From Megaera_A sp965233855 (lineage in GTDB: Bacteria > Pseudomonadota > Alphaproteobacteria > Rickettsiales > Rickettsiaceae), in contig OZ247586.1 in NCBI GenBank assembly GCA_965233855.1, forward strand, positions 124,001 to 188,000: 64,000 nt of DNA. Direction: 5' to 3'. A program made the translations under genes and the position numbers. The first letter of the stretch is position 1. Every line of letters starts with the position of its first letter. Shown here in pieces: positions 26,671 through 37,300 of the stretch. The notes under the pieces are model-generated. The model was not told where the DNA came from. It was given only the letters and a program-made list of their open reading frames with translations, and did no database searches.

Positions 26671-29600
26671 TTAATAGTCAAACCTCCAATTAATCCCTAA
26701 AGAACTGTTTCCCTCAGGTTCAAAAACATTTTCTATTGAAATTTTTGGAGTTAATTGAATTTCCACTCTTGTTTTGGTGCTATTTTCACTTCGACCACTC
26801 TCTACTTCAAAATAAACTTTATCTGATAAATGCTTTCCTACTCCAACAGAACTTTTCTCCGGATCTTCTGAATCACTTTTAAAACTAATATCATCAACCC
26901 CTAAAATTTTACGCCCCAAACAAACTGGATCAAAACCACCACCATGACCACTTAATCTTCTCATGCCATCAGCTAATTGCAATGCTTGGAAAGTTGAAAT
27001 ATTTTCTGGATCATCACCAAATAATAGTTTTGATAAAGCTGCTTCTTCGCTCAATGCTGGACTTGATTCAATAGAAATATCTGGATTTAGTATTGAACCT
27101 GATAGAACCAATCTAATTTCCACCCCTCCTACATCTATTGCACCAATTATACTTAGATAAGGAGATGGAGAGATAGGGCCATCAAAATTAAGTACACCTT
27201 CTTTTACATTAAGCACTTTGCCAAATTCTTGATAACGGCCTCTTATAGATTTCAGTGTTCCCATAATAATTGGATTTGATGCCATACCTGCGATATGTAA
27301 ATCCCCTTTAAGCTGAGTGTCAACACCCCAACCTCTAACATACACCTGATTATCAGCCTTAACATTAATATCAAGCTCAAGATCATATGGCTCTTCTATG
27401 ACTTCTTTTATAACAACATTACCCACTTCTATTACCTCAGAAACATTTAAAGTTGGTATATTTTGTCTAAAATGTTCTGGTATTTTTATTTCTAATGGCC
27501 CCAAATCAAAATCACCCTTTGCTTTGGCTTTATTATTATCACCCTCAATATCAAGACTTCCTTTTACTTCACCTTGCAAATATCGAGTATTCATTGGGTT
27601 AAATTTTTCGGTCTCTATACGAAATGCAAAAGGGTTCTTATCTTTTAAATCAACGCGCCCAGAAACGTTAATCTTATTATTATAATTATCTTCCGCACTA
27701 AACTTATCAAATATGATATTACTATTATTAGCACTAATTTCACTTATTATATTCTTGAGTTTAATTCCATATTGTTTATAAGAATATTTTCCGTCTAATA
27801 AATGCATTTTACCGGATATATTTGGATTTGAAATAGTACCATTAACACTCAAACCTCCGCTTAATAAACCAGAAATTTTATGACCAATTGGCAAAGGAAT
27901 AAGAGATATTAAATCAAATTTATCCTGAATTATAAGATTAGCATTAAATTTTTGTTTATGATTAATATCAAAAACAAATGGATCTAGTGAAAATTTTATC
28001 GGTATTTTCATATCAGCACTTGCTAATTTTTCGCCTTCATTTAAAAAATCCGACAGTATATTCAACTGATTATTTGAATATTTACCATCAATTTTCATAG
28101 ATAATTTCTTTTCACTATCAGAATTAATCTGACCAACATCCAAAACAACTCCTAACTTTGGTGCACTATTTACTCCAGATAATATCATATCCAAATCAAT
28201 AAAAGTTTCATCAAACACTTCAGGAAAAACATTTGGCAACGCGGCAAATGGAATCTTATTTAAATTTAAGTTTACAACAGATTTATTATTTTCTAATGTT
28301 GCGCCCAAATTGAGTTTACCTTCACCAATTTTAAGATCTTGAATTTTCAAAATATTATTTTTACTAATCTCAAAATTAATTGCTCCATCTTTTTCAAAAG
28401 GTACACTCCTTAGCAAACCAGATAATTCTAAAATTTCTACCACTATATTTTTACTAACTTTATCTTGCTTAATATTACTATTAAATTTTAAATCAACTGA
28501 ATATGTCTGACTTGAAAGAATTTCACCGTTTATGAAAAAAGCATCACTAACTGAATTTGCTCCTAACCTAATCTCCTTAAGAGTCAATCCATCGTAATTA
28601 AATGATTTCAATTTAATTTTAGAGTCATCCAATCTAGCGCTCCACAAATCTAAAACATTCAAATCAATATCAATATACCCGTATGAACCAAATTTTGTAT
28701 TTAGCTTTTTAAGTTTACCATCAACTTTTAACCCTTGAGCTTTATTATCCGATGAAAAATATTTAAATTTTAAATCAACTGCTCCACTTAGCAAAAAAGG
28801 AAAATATTTTGACGTTTCTTTTAAATTTTTATCTCTAAAACCCACCTCACCAGTAATAATATTGCTTTCAGTATCAAAAACTAAATCAGCTGTTTTTAAA
28901 AACTCCGGAGCCTTGGCCTGCATCTTTTTTAAATAAATTTTACCTTCTTTATAACCAATCTCTCCATCAGCAACTATATCTCCTTGTTTAAAAAGAATCG
29001 TTCCATCAATACTATCAGGCAATAACCGTAAATTAGTTTCAAAAGAAAGAGGGTAATAATTAAAGTAATCATTCTTTGGAAGATGTGCATCCAAATTACC
29101 TTTATGTCTAATTTCTGGAACATTAACTGAGCCAGCAAAATGAATATTTCCAGATAATTTTGCATTAGCGCCTTCAATATTTTTTGCAAGCACTTTACCA
29201 AGATAATCTGTTTGATATTTAATCGAACCAGATAATTTATCTTTTTTTACATCAGCTAAAAAATTCCCTGCAATACTAAAAAGCTTAGAGTCAAGTTTAA
29301 TTGACTTGAATTCAAGCATCTTATTCTTAAGATCGTACTTACCAAATAATTCTAATGAATTATTTGAAAAATCGTCTATTTTAAGTGACAATAATTTACT
29401 AACTAATACAAAATCAAGAAGCTGTTTTTTATTTTTAAATACAACATGAGAGTCTACTGAAAAAATAATATCTTCATCATAACCTGTGAATTTAGGATCT
29501 AATATAATTGAAGCTAATTCGATATCTTTTATTATTATATTCGGACGAAAATAACTTTTTTTATCCACAGCCTTAGATTTAGGTGATTTTAATTTTGGCT

Positions 29601-29937
29601 CTTTAAATAATCGAATGTTATCGGCACTTATCGACCAAATTGTAACTTCCCAAAATGACATTAATGATGGTAAAATATTAATATGTAAATTTGCAATATT
29701 TGCGACCTGACCATCAGAATCATTTAAAGTAATATTTTCAACATCTGCAATAATTGGCAAAGATATATTAACTCCACTCAAACTCACGCTCATTCCCAAT
29801 TCTTCTGCAAGAATTGTTTCAACGAAATTCTTAATATTTTCTTTTGCGGAGTCAGTTTTTAACCATATAAACAATGGAATAGCCGCTATTAAAAGCGCTA
29901 TCATTACCATGATCATAAACTTTAAAATAAATTTCAT
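26671..29937 (-). CDS. tamB: Translocation and assembly module subunit TamB
   Basis: The 1088-residue protein has one N-terminal membrane helix (about 7-26) followed by long beta-helical AsmA/DUF490 repeats and a C-terminal DUF490 domain (GRYQEFGKVLNVKEGVLNFDG, SEEAALSKLLFGDDPENIS, and the terminal SLGINWRFDY). TamB spans the periplasm and works with TamA in outer-membrane protein assembly and/or phospholipid transport. It starts 19 bases after tamA, giving an operon. The length is short for the family but intact at both ends. Confidence 0.92.
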   Translation of the reverse strand: MKFILKFMIMVMIALLIAAIPLFIWLKTDSAKENIKNFVETILAEELGMSVSLSGVNISLPIIADVENITLNDSDGQVANIANLHINILPSLMSFWEVTIWSISADNIRLFKEPKLKSPKSKAVDKKSYFRPNIIIKDIELASIILDPKFTGYDEDIIFSVDSHVVFKNKKQLLDFVLVSKLLSLKIDDFSNNSLELFGKYDLKNKMLEFKSIKLDSKLFSIAGNFLADVKKDKLSGSIKYQTDYLGKVLAKNIEGANAKLSGNIHFAGSVNVPEIRHKGNLDAHLPKNDYFNYYPLSFETNLRLLPDSIDGTILFKQGDIVADGEIGYKEGKIYLKKMQAKAPEFLKTADLVFDTESNIITGEVGFRDKNLKETSKYFPFLLSGAVDLKFKYFSSDNKAQGLKVDGKLKKLNTKFGSYGYIDIDLNVLDLWSARLDDSKIKLKSFNYDGLTLKEIRLGANSVSDAFFINGEILSSQTYSVDLKFNSNIKQDKVSKNIVVEILELSGLLRSVPFEKDGAINFEISKNNILKIQDLKIGEGKLNLGATLENNKSVVNLNLNKIPFAALPNVFPEVFDETFIDLDMILSGVNSAPKLGVVLDVGQINSDSEKKLSMKIDGKYSNNQLNILSDFLNEGEKLASADMKIPIKFSLDPFVFDINHKQKFNANLIIQDKFDLISLIPLPIGHKISGLLSGGLSVNGTISNPNISGKMHLLDGKYSYKQYGIKLKNIISEISANNSNIIFDKFSAEDNYNNKINVSGRVDLKDKNPFAFRIETEKFNPMNTRYLQGEVKGSLDIEGDNNKAKAKGDFDLGPLEIKIPEHFRQNIPTLNVSEVIEVGNVVIKEVIEEPYDLELDINVKADNQVYVRGWGVDTQLKGDLHIAGMASNPIIMGTLKSIRGRYQEFGKVLNVKEGVLNFDGPISPSPYLSIIGAIDVGGVEIRLVLSGSILNPDISIESSPALSEEAALSKLLFGDDPENISTFQALQLADGMRRLSGHGGGFDPVCLGRKILGVDDISFKSDSEDPEKSSVGVGKHLSDKVYFEVESGRSENSTKTRVEIQLTPKISIENVFEPEGNSSLGINWRFDY

Positions 29938-29956
29938 TTATAAATTTTTCCCATCA

Positions 29957-31738
29957 TTAAAATGATTGACCAATGCCAAAATATAATTGGTATGCCTGAT
30001 CAACAAATTTACGCCTCTCCAGAGGGAAACCAATATCAGCTCTGATTGGCCCAAAATCAGTCATATATCTTAATCCAAAACCAACTCCATGCATTAATTT
30101 TTTATTTAAGTTTGGTATTAATGCTGAGCAAGCTCTACCACTATCTATAAAACCTACTACACCAATAGTATCTGTTATACCAAGCCTTAATTCTAGCGAG
30201 GTTTCAATAAATGACCTTCCACCAATTGGACGATTGTTTGAATCCAAATCCCCAGCAAGTTGATATGCATAACCCCTTAATGATTGCGCACCACCAACAT
30301 AAAATTTCTCGGTAATTGGTAATTTTACGGATCTAACTCCCAGAATATTACCAACTGCAGCTCTAACAGCTATTATAGGCATTAGCTTTGTCTTAAATGA
30401 AAAATATTTTGTTCCAGATATCTGGGATTTGAAAAACGGATGCTCCTGAGAAAGCACACTAAAAAAAGGCGCTGCGTCAACTATAATTTCATGACCACTT
30501 CTTGGATTTAAAATATTTTTTCTAGTATCTAATTTGAGATAAATTGGCGTTGAAAGTAATGAAAAATGCTGCGTCCTCTTGTCTCTCTTTACCTTCGATT
30601 GAGAAAACCTTGCGCCAAAACCTCCGCTCCATTTACTAGTAAACTCTCTTTCTAAAAAACCTGACACAGCGCCTTCAATATTATTAAAAGCATTTGATTT
30701 TTTATTCTCAAACTTTGCACCAAGTAATAATTTCTGATCATTTCTCCTATAAAATGGCTCTGTATAATTAACATCAATAATTTGCTCTACCTGATTAACA
30801 AAAGAATCAATTTTTAAATCTTCGCCACCACCAAAATAATTACGATTTTCCCAACCAAATGTTGCACCTAAGCCCAAATCAGTACCATAGCTCACTCCGG
30901 CTTTAAGACTCCTGAATTTCCGTTCTGTTAAATTAAACACAACAGGAACTGAACCATCTGCATTAGTAGTTTTAGGTATCGTAGGACTTGTTGATGCAAA
31001 CAAGCCACTTTTTTGCAAATCACCTCTTGCGTTAGTAATATATGACTGTTTAAAACATTGTCCTTTTTCTAGCCCCACTATTTTACGCACATACTCTTCT
31101 TTAACCCCTTTTAACCCATTATAACTTACATTTTCAATTGAGGCTTTCTGTCCAGCATTCACTATATATGTAATATCAACTTCATCATCAAAATGATTAA
31201 TTGTAGCTATATGAGAAACAGATAAAGATAATAAGCAATTGTTTTTTTCTATATATTTTAAAATCTTTTGTTGCGCCTCTATTAACTCATTTGCAATAGC
31301 GTATTGCCCACTTTTTAAACCTAGTTTACCTAGATTTGGTAATGAGATATTTAGATTACTATCATCAGAATGCTTAATATTAATATTTGAAAGCTTATAT
31401 CTCTGCCATGGCTCTATTTCAAATATAATAGTATTAGATTTATTACTGGGTATTTCAACTGCAATAGTCGATGAATAATACCCTTCTGATTGCAACATAG
31501 ATAAGAAACTTTTCCTTCCTTCACTTTCCCAATATGCTTTCTGATTAGAAGTTTGATACAACACTGCCATCTCTTCAAGCTCTTTTGCTAGAACAATTAA
31601 CTTAGTTTTAAGTTTGGAATTACCAGATATTTTAACTTCAATCTTTAAAGGAGATTGAGCCACAACAACCGAACACACGCCAACAATTAATACTAATATA
31701 ATTGTAAATATCATCGGCTTAATTTTCATAGTATTCAT
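29957..31738 (-). CDS. tamA: Outer membrane translocation protein TamA
   Basis: The 593-residue Omp85-family protein has a signal peptide (hydrophobic to about residue 27), POTRA domains (about 30-255, for example IENVSYNGLKGVKEEYVRKIVGLEKGQCF) and a 16-stranded barrel with the family motif GGAQSLRGYAYQ and VGFIDSGRA. It ends in an aromatic strand (YQLYFGIGQSF), as expected for BAM-dependent insertion. tamB follows in the same operon. It comes directly after the Cys-rich secretion-system gene, with a gap of 23 bases. Confidence 0.92.
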   Translation of the reverse strand: MNTMKIKPMIFTIILVLIVGVCSVVVAQSPLKIEVKISGNSKLKTKLIVLAKELEEMAVLYQTSNQKAYWESEGRKSFLSMLQSEGYYSSTIAVEIPSNKSNTIIFEIEPWQRYKLSNINIKHSDDSNLNISLPNLGKLGLKSGQYAIANELIEAQQKILKYIEKNNCLLSLSVSHIATINHFDDEVDITYIVNAGQKASIENVSYNGLKGVKEEYVRKIVGLEKGQCFKQSYITNARGDLQKSGLFASTSPTIPKTTNADGSVPVVFNLTERKFRSLKAGVSYGTDLGLGATFGWENRNYFGGGEDLKIDSFVNQVEQIIDVNYTEPFYRRNDQKLLLGAKFENKKSNAFNNIEGAVSGFLEREFTSKWSGGFGARFSQSKVKRDKRTQHFSLLSTPIYLKLDTRKNILNPRSGHEIIVDAAPFFSVLSQEHPFFKSQISGTKYFSFKTKLMPIIAVRAAVGNILGVRSVKLPITEKFYVGGAQSLRGYAYQLAGDLDSNNRPIGGRSFIETSLELRLGITDTIGVVGFIDSGRACSALIPNLNKKLMHGVGFGLRYMTDFGPIRADIGFPLERRKFVDQAYQLYFGIGQSF

Positions 31739-31761
31739 AACTTTCCTACCTTTAAAATAAA

Positions 31762-34638
31762 TTATGGAGCAGGAGGAGGTGGTAGATTACACTTTATACT
31801 ACTAGGAGGATATGTTTTGTCTGGAAGATTAAAAGGTGGCGCTCTCTCTATCTTATATAATGGTTCTAAATTAAAACTTTGTGTATCTGGATTTGCTATA
31901 CATCTTCTAGCAAATGAACTCAATGGGGCATTAGGTGTTCTACCAGTGTGGCAAGTGCCATAAGAAACCTCTCCTAAATTCACAGATGGCCAAGTCGCAA
32001 ATGCTGTGTCCTCATTTGCACCTGTCTCAGCAGGGCAAGAACCCTGAGGTATAGCAACACATAGTCCCAACTCTACTGGAGTTTTATCACGCACACCGTA
32101 TAAATCATCATTATAATTAGCCGAATTAGAAGGGGGCGCATTCTCATTAGAACTAACAGTAGCAGTATTATAATACTGGTCATCTCCTAACGTCAGCCCT
32201 AAAGATGAGGAAGGAGATACTCTATCATTTGGCGCAAGACTAATTTGACATAATTCAACTGAATTTTCATAACATTTATCTCCACCTGGACAAGATTTAA
32301 TATTCACTACTCCACCAGAAATTCTTGGCATAGTATCTACTACAGGACAACCTGATTGCGCAGGAGCGCATAGACTCAAACCACCATGATCTATTGATTT
32401 TGAAAAAAATGTAGAACAAAGGACTGTATTCCTATTTAACAAATTAGATAAAATACACATTTTAGGATTTTGTGGGCATTTAGTATAATTATGACCACTC
32501 AAACATGCGTATTTCCCTCCTAAATGATATTTTCCATTTATATATTCTAACCCGCTTAAATAAACAGCATCAGGATTTATCGTTGTTCCAGATACGGGTA
32601 ATACACCATGTTGGTAAGTACCAAATAAGCTTGAAGGATTTGGTGCACTACCACCAGAAAATGGCTTTACTTGAAAAGAATTATCAGTGACAAATGACTC
32701 AAATTCATTACCAGCAAGATTAATAATATTATTTACTCCACCTGGATTATAAACAGATTCAGGCTCAATCATTGCACTTGTAGAATCTGATCCTGCGCTA
32801 TATGAAACAACAAATTTAGGAGCAAAATAACTAGAAGAACAAGTCACACTTGGATTTGGAGAACTAGTACATTCATAAACATTTGGTTTGAAAATTTGAG
32901 CCCTCTCCCTGCAACCAGCTACAAACTCTCCTTCAAACACACATAATTGTTTTGGTTCTTGTCTAAACCCATATGTAGGATCAAAACCAGAAACCCTAAC
33001 AATAGAAGCATTAAAATAAGCCGTCCTTCCGCCTTTATCCACTAGTTCAAAATTATTTACTAAAGGAGATATATCATAAGCTGACTGAACATTTGGGAAA
33101 GCTAAGCTAATATCTTGAAACTCACCTCTATTAATGCCCCATATCTCCTGGCAAGTTGCGCTTCCACTACTTGGACAATCGGGAATATCATCTCTATAAT
33201 AGCTTTTAGGAGTTACTATTCCTCCAAGATTATGACCATACACAATTCTAAAGCCAGTTTGACAACCATTACTTGTTACACTGCAACTGTGAGGAACCAT
33301 AGATTTAACACATGGCTCACCTGATACAGCAGCATCACAATGCTTAACAATATCACGCCTTGCTGTAACGGTATGCATCCCTTTTGCAGAGGAAAAAGCT
33401 CCTATGTTTTCTATATCCACACATTTATCAGTTGTATTTGGATCTTCTCCCTCTTTACACAAAGGAACTAATTCTTCGTACCCAACTCTTACAGAATTTC
33501 TAATATAATTATTTTGCAATGTTGATACATGACATTCTTTGTTAGAAACAGACTCAACGGGAACAGAGCCTGCCCCTGTTTCGCAAATATCTTGTACATC
33601 AGCAACCTGGAAGAAAGGAGCAACTTGCTCACAAAATGGTGGTGGCATAGGTCCTAATGGCAAGTTCACGCAACCATATTTTTTCTCATCCACCGCGCGA
33701 TTTATCTGACCTATTTCTTCAAGAAAGCCTTTAATAAGATCTCCTACCCAGCTAATAACTTCTCCAACAAACGCAAATATATCCTTAATCACCGAACCAA
33801 AAGTAGTTTCTCCCTCTTCACCACCACCAAATATCATATCAACCAATGAGCCAATAAGATCCGCAAGAGAAGTATCTGCATCTGTTGCAATGCTCAAGAA
33901 GAATAATATTACTTCAATAACAGGGTGTATTTTGTCGGTTTTATGCATTGATTGATGATTTGGATCCAAATCCATAAAATCTATGCTAACCCCTTCTTTT
34001 ACACTCATAAAAGCTGGATCTCTATATAAACACAGTTTTGGTGATTCGTATGAAATTGGTTGTCCATCACTACCAAGTATCACCTCATCTGGCACAGTAG
34101 AACCTTGATAGTCTAAATGCACTCCATTTGTATAGCCAGGATCCTGCGCAAAATCTCTTATATCATCTTTAGGTAAAGCGATTCTTGCGCACATTCTGTG
34201 TAGTGGAAATGCACCATACCCCCCAGCAAGAGTTACGCAATCTCCATCCCAATCCAAAGTATTATCAGTAGTCCAACAACCAAGAACATTACATTGTTGT
34301 CCTCTCACTCGTATCCTAGGAGTAAAATACGTGCTATCAGGAGCTCCTTCAGCACATAAATTCTCATATACACCAGTCGGTGTATCTGGGTAGTGTTTAA
34401 GAACCAGACATGTATTATCATGCCTCCCACCATTTTTATTCCATGGAGGACATATATAATTTTTCTTTACACTCCTAATTAAAGAACCTTGATGATATTC
34501 TTGTCTATATTTAGGATCGAGTCCGCAATTACATGGATCCGTAAAACAAGCACCGAGGGCACTCCAAAAACCCGCCATAGCAACAGGACTATAACCAATT
34601 ATTGTTAGTAATATTAATAATATTATTTTCCTTAACAC
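31762..34638 (-). CDS. Cys-rich exported protein like the N-terminal region of rickettsial VirB6
   Basis: The 958-residue protein has a signal peptide (hydrophobic, cleaved near AMA-G) and dozens of cysteines, mostly in spaced pairs. The segments CNCGLDP, NTCLVLKHYPDTPTGVYENLC, GGYGAFPLHRMCARIALP and CVNLPLGPMPPPFC match what I recall of the extracytoplasmic N-terminus of rickettsial VirB6 (RvhB6) proteins. The multi-helix TrbL/VirB6 channel domain is missing; the only hydrophobic stretch is about 235-310. It lies 18 bases after virB4. It is likely a disulfide-bonded part of the type IV secretion apparatus, but the exact role is unknown. A TraN-like role was considered less likely. Confidence 0.6.
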   Translation of the reverse strand: MLRKIILLILLTIIGYSPVAMAGFWSALGACFTDPCNCGLDPKYRQEYHQGSLIRSVKKNYICPPWNKNGGRHDNTCLVLKHYPDTPTGVYENLCAEGAPDSTYFTPRIRVRGQQCNVLGCWTTDNTLDWDGDCVTLAGGYGAFPLHRMCARIALPKDDIRDFAQDPGYTNGVHLDYQGSTVPDEVILGSDGQPISYESPKLCLYRDPAFMSVKEGVSIDFMDLDPNHQSMHKTDKIHPVIEVILFFLSIATDADTSLADLIGSLVDMIFGGGEEGETTFGSVIKDIFAFVGEVISWVGDLIKGFLEEIGQINRAVDEKKYGCVNLPLGPMPPPFCEQVAPFFQVADVQDICETGAGSVPVESVSNKECHVSTLQNNYIRNSVRVGYEELVPLCKEGEDPNTTDKCVDIENIGAFSSAKGMHTVTARRDIVKHCDAAVSGEPCVKSMVPHSCSVTSNGCQTGFRIVYGHNLGGIVTPKSYYRDDIPDCPSSGSATCQEIWGINRGEFQDISLAFPNVQSAYDISPLVNNFELVDKGGRTAYFNASIVRVSGFDPTYGFRQEPKQLCVFEGEFVAGCRERAQIFKPNVYECTSSPNPSVTCSSSYFAPKFVVSYSAGSDSTSAMIEPESVYNPGGVNNIINLAGNEFESFVTDNSFQVKPFSGGSAPNPSSLFGTYQHGVLPVSGTTINPDAVYLSGLEYINGKYHLGGKYACLSGHNYTKCPQNPKMCILSNLLNRNTVLCSTFFSKSIDHGGLSLCAPAQSGCPVVDTMPRISGGVVNIKSCPGGDKCYENSVELCQISLAPNDRVSPSSSLGLTLGDDQYYNTATVSSNENAPPSNSANYNDDLYGVRDKTPVELGLCVAIPQGSCPAETGANEDTAFATWPSVNLGEVSYGTCHTGRTPNAPLSSFARRCIANPDTQSFNLEPLYKIERAPPFNLPDKTYPPSSIKCNLPPPPAP

Positions 34639-34656
34639 CCAGCTACCACGACCAAA

Positions 34657-37098
34657 TTATCTAATATTTTCAAATTGTTCATATAATCCTTGAACCCAAT
34701 CTTCAGGCTGTTTATCACCAAACTCCTTTATAACTTCCAAATACACATCTCTTTCTGATTTACCAGAACAAAATAACCTAGTTAGTCCTGGCAACCCACC
34801 TATACTGAGTTCAGAAGCAATGGATTTACCATCTTGCTTTATTAAAAACATTCGTGACGGAACAGTTAAACCTGCCAATTTTTTAAGCTCATTTGCATCA
34901 AGACCAATAACTTTATCCTGCCCCTTAACTGTAATTTCCGATGGGAGAGCCAATTTTGTATTAATCTTATTGACCCAAGGCATTGGAACCTTTTCTTCTG
35001 CAAGCTTAAGAAGCGCATCTACATTAATCGTGGAAACAAAAACTCCATTTAAAGCATTCATATTATCAGAAAAATGCTCAAATAATGATCCGTAATGATG
35101 TAAATTCATAAGCTCATCTAAATTATCCATAGCAAAGAATTTGGGACCTTCTCCTAAATTCTTCATCAGACTCTGGATTGCAAATACTACACCTGCTTTT
35201 ACAGCACGCATAGAATTTAAATCATATTCAAATTTTTCTATTAACTTCTTTTCTTTAGGATAATTTGCTTTGGTAAATTTAGCATCATCAAAAGCCTGCA
35301 AATTAAAAGCTATCATGCCATTTTCTGGAATAATAGTAGCATTATCATTCTCAAATATGCCATGATATAGACCACCTTCCACATAATCTTGAATTCTTGG
35401 TTTCAAATTTTGTCCACCTTTATCACTTTCAGAAACTTCGGAAAAAACTTTAGCCAAACTTCTTTCTTCCATTGGTGGTGCAAAAACTCTCTCGCTAAGC
35501 AATTTTAAAAGACTTAGCTCCACTTCTTCCAAAGGATCAAAATAATGCCTTGCTAGAATTTTAAAAAATTCAAACATAAACTCCCTATTCTCTGGAGAAT
35601 CATCGCATAGAAGAGGATTTATTATATTTTTATCTCGTTGAAACCATTTACCACCTCTAGCTTTTGTATAAAGGCCAGAGTCCAAATCATCGGCTATATA
35701 GACTGTAGTTGGAGAATATTTATCAGCTTCCGACAATAAAAAATTTAATAATGTCGTTTTACCAGCTCTTTTCTCACCAAATATACAAGTCGTTGTTTGA
35801 CCCATTTCATCATGAAAATTCATAAAGAATGGTGTACCTTTCTCTGTACGAAGAAGAGTTACTGCCTTTCCCCATGGATTATACTGATGCCCTGTTGGAA
35901 AATTATGTAAAGACGCAAGTGCAGCAACATTATCAAGTATAGTTGGTTTCATGCGTGCTAAAAACGAAAAATTAGCAGGTAATTGGGCCCAAAATGTTTT
36001 CTCTAAATTAATATCTTCTCTAACATGAACAATACCAACCTTTGCTAAAGTCTCAGAAGCTTGATTAACTTGTCTATCAAGAGCCTGCAGATCTTCTCCC
36101 ATTACCATAAAAGATATTTGCTGATGACAAAAACGAACACCTCTATTATCTTCATCCATGATTTTATCAAGACCTTTAAGCTGCTTTAATTGCTCATCGC
36201 CACTAACACCTAATATATAGTCTTGATCTTCGAATATGGGTACAACTTCACTCTTATCTACAAAGTAAAACACTTCCGTAGCCACCATTTCAACTGGAAT
36301 TTGCAAGAATTTATCCAATGCTTCAGCCGACACATCCTGATATTCTTTTATCGACATCATGGCTGCAAATTTCTTTCCATCATCTCCCACAACTTCAAGC
36401 TTATCACTACCTACAGTATAGTCATGCGAAGCAAGGGCTTTTGAAATATCAGCAATTGGCACCGGGCAATCTTCTTCATTCAATTGCATTATCCTGCGAT
36501 ATAAGAACATAGGATCTGAATAACAACTATCCCCTTCAAATCTAATTCCTAATTTCTCTGCCCCAAATAAACTCAAACCTTCTAAAATACTGTCAACGGT
36601 TCCATTTAGTTTAGTGGCAGCGCTCTTGAAAAAATTTTCTTCAAAATTTGTAATAATTTTCGCAGATAAAGAATTTACTAAAGAATTAAAGTTTTTTAGT
36701 TTTAACTCAGGAGCATCATGAACAATTGTAATATACAAACGATTTACAAACTTATCATGCCAATAATTTTTCTTACGCCATATATCATGAATATTAGCTG
36801 ACAAAAAACCGGGATACTCTGTTGGGTCATCAAGATCCGCTTTTCTCCTGATAGTATGCACCCAAAACGCAAATTTAGTACAATCAATACTCTCTTCTAT
36901 TGATTTTCTAACTACCGCCCTTAGATTAAATAAATCCTTACTAATTTTCTCAGAATGAATTCCATTAATTTCAATAGTTTGCAGAAGCTCACCATTTTTA
37001 GTCAGCAATGTGTACTCATCAAAATGACAAGCGACTGGAACAAAATCTTCAGAAGAATTATTGAATAGATTACTATCAGATTTTTTAGTTGCTACCAC
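34657..37098 (-). CDS. virB4: Type IV secretion system ATPase VirB4
   Basis: The 813-residue cytoplasmic/membrane-associated ATPase has an N-terminal CagE/TrbE/VirB4 domain and a C-terminal RecA-like domain with Walker A GEKRAGKTT near residue 441 and Walker B-like KFFAMDNLDELM. It powers assembly and substrate transfer of the P-type type IV system used by Rickettsiales to deliver effectors. GTG at 37098 is preceded by TAAGGG with a 9-base spacing. No virB3 lies upstream (37099-37300 has no gene), and the downstream gene is a VirB6-N-like exported protein, so the usual virB3-virB4-virB6 order is reduced here. Confidence 0.9.
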   Translation of the reverse strand: MVATKKSDSNLFNNSSEDFVPVACHFDEYTLLTKNGELLQTIEINGIHSEKISKDLFNLRAVVRKSIEESIDCTKFAFWVHTIRRKADLDDPTEYPGFLSANIHDIWRKKNYWHDKFVNRLYITIVHDAPELKLKNFNSLVNSLSAKIITNFEENFFKSAATKLNGTVDSILEGLSLFGAEKLGIRFEGDSCYSDPMFLYRRIMQLNEEDCPVPIADISKALASHDYTVGSDKLEVVGDDGKKFAAMMSIKEYQDVSAEALDKFLQIPVEMVATEVFYFVDKSEVVPIFEDQDYILGVSGDEQLKQLKGLDKIMDEDNRGVRFCHQQISFMVMGEDLQALDRQVNQASETLAKVGIVHVREDINLEKTFWAQLPANFSFLARMKPTILDNVAALASLHNFPTGHQYNPWGKAVTLLRTEKGTPFFMNFHDEMGQTTTCIFGEKRAGKTTLLNFLLSEADKYSPTTVYIADDLDSGLYTKARGGKWFQRDKNIINPLLCDDSPENREFMFEFFKILARHYFDPLEEVELSLLKLLSERVFAPPMEERSLAKVFSEVSESDKGGQNLKPRIQDYVEGGLYHGIFENDNATIIPENGMIAFNLQAFDDAKFTKANYPKEKKLIEKFEYDLNSMRAVKAGVVFAIQSLMKNLGEGPKFFAMDNLDELMNLHHYGSLFEHFSDNMNALNGVFVSTINVDALLKLAEEKVPMPWVNKINTKLALPSEITVKGQDKVIGLDANELKKLAGLTVPSRMFLIKQDGKSIASELSIGGLPGLTRLFCSGKSERDVYLEVIKEFGDKQPEDWVQGLYEQFENIR

Positions 37099-37300
37099 CT
37101 TATACGACCCTTAATGAAACCAAATTTAAGTTCAAGCAGGTAAAACCCACCTGTTGCTACTTCTTCATAGCCACCCAAAATCTATTATGCCAGCAAGATT
37201 CCTACTGTAAAAGACTTCAGGTAGCAAAAAGGCCTAATTATACAATTAATTGTTACAACTGGGTGCTAAAAGAGACAACTATATGTATAAATACTAAATT

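Noticed and set aside
31762..34638. TraN-like mating-pair protein
   Set aside because: Cys content fits, but the specific segments (FPLHRMCARIALP, CVNLPLGPMPPPFC) and the virB4 neighbour fit the rickettsial VirB6 N-terminal region better.
37099..37300. Possible riboswitch or small gene between virB4 and the HAD-like gene
   Set aside because: There are only short weak hairpins (CAGGT...ACCTG near 37136-37152) and no conserved riboswitch core or coding frame with a start signal.
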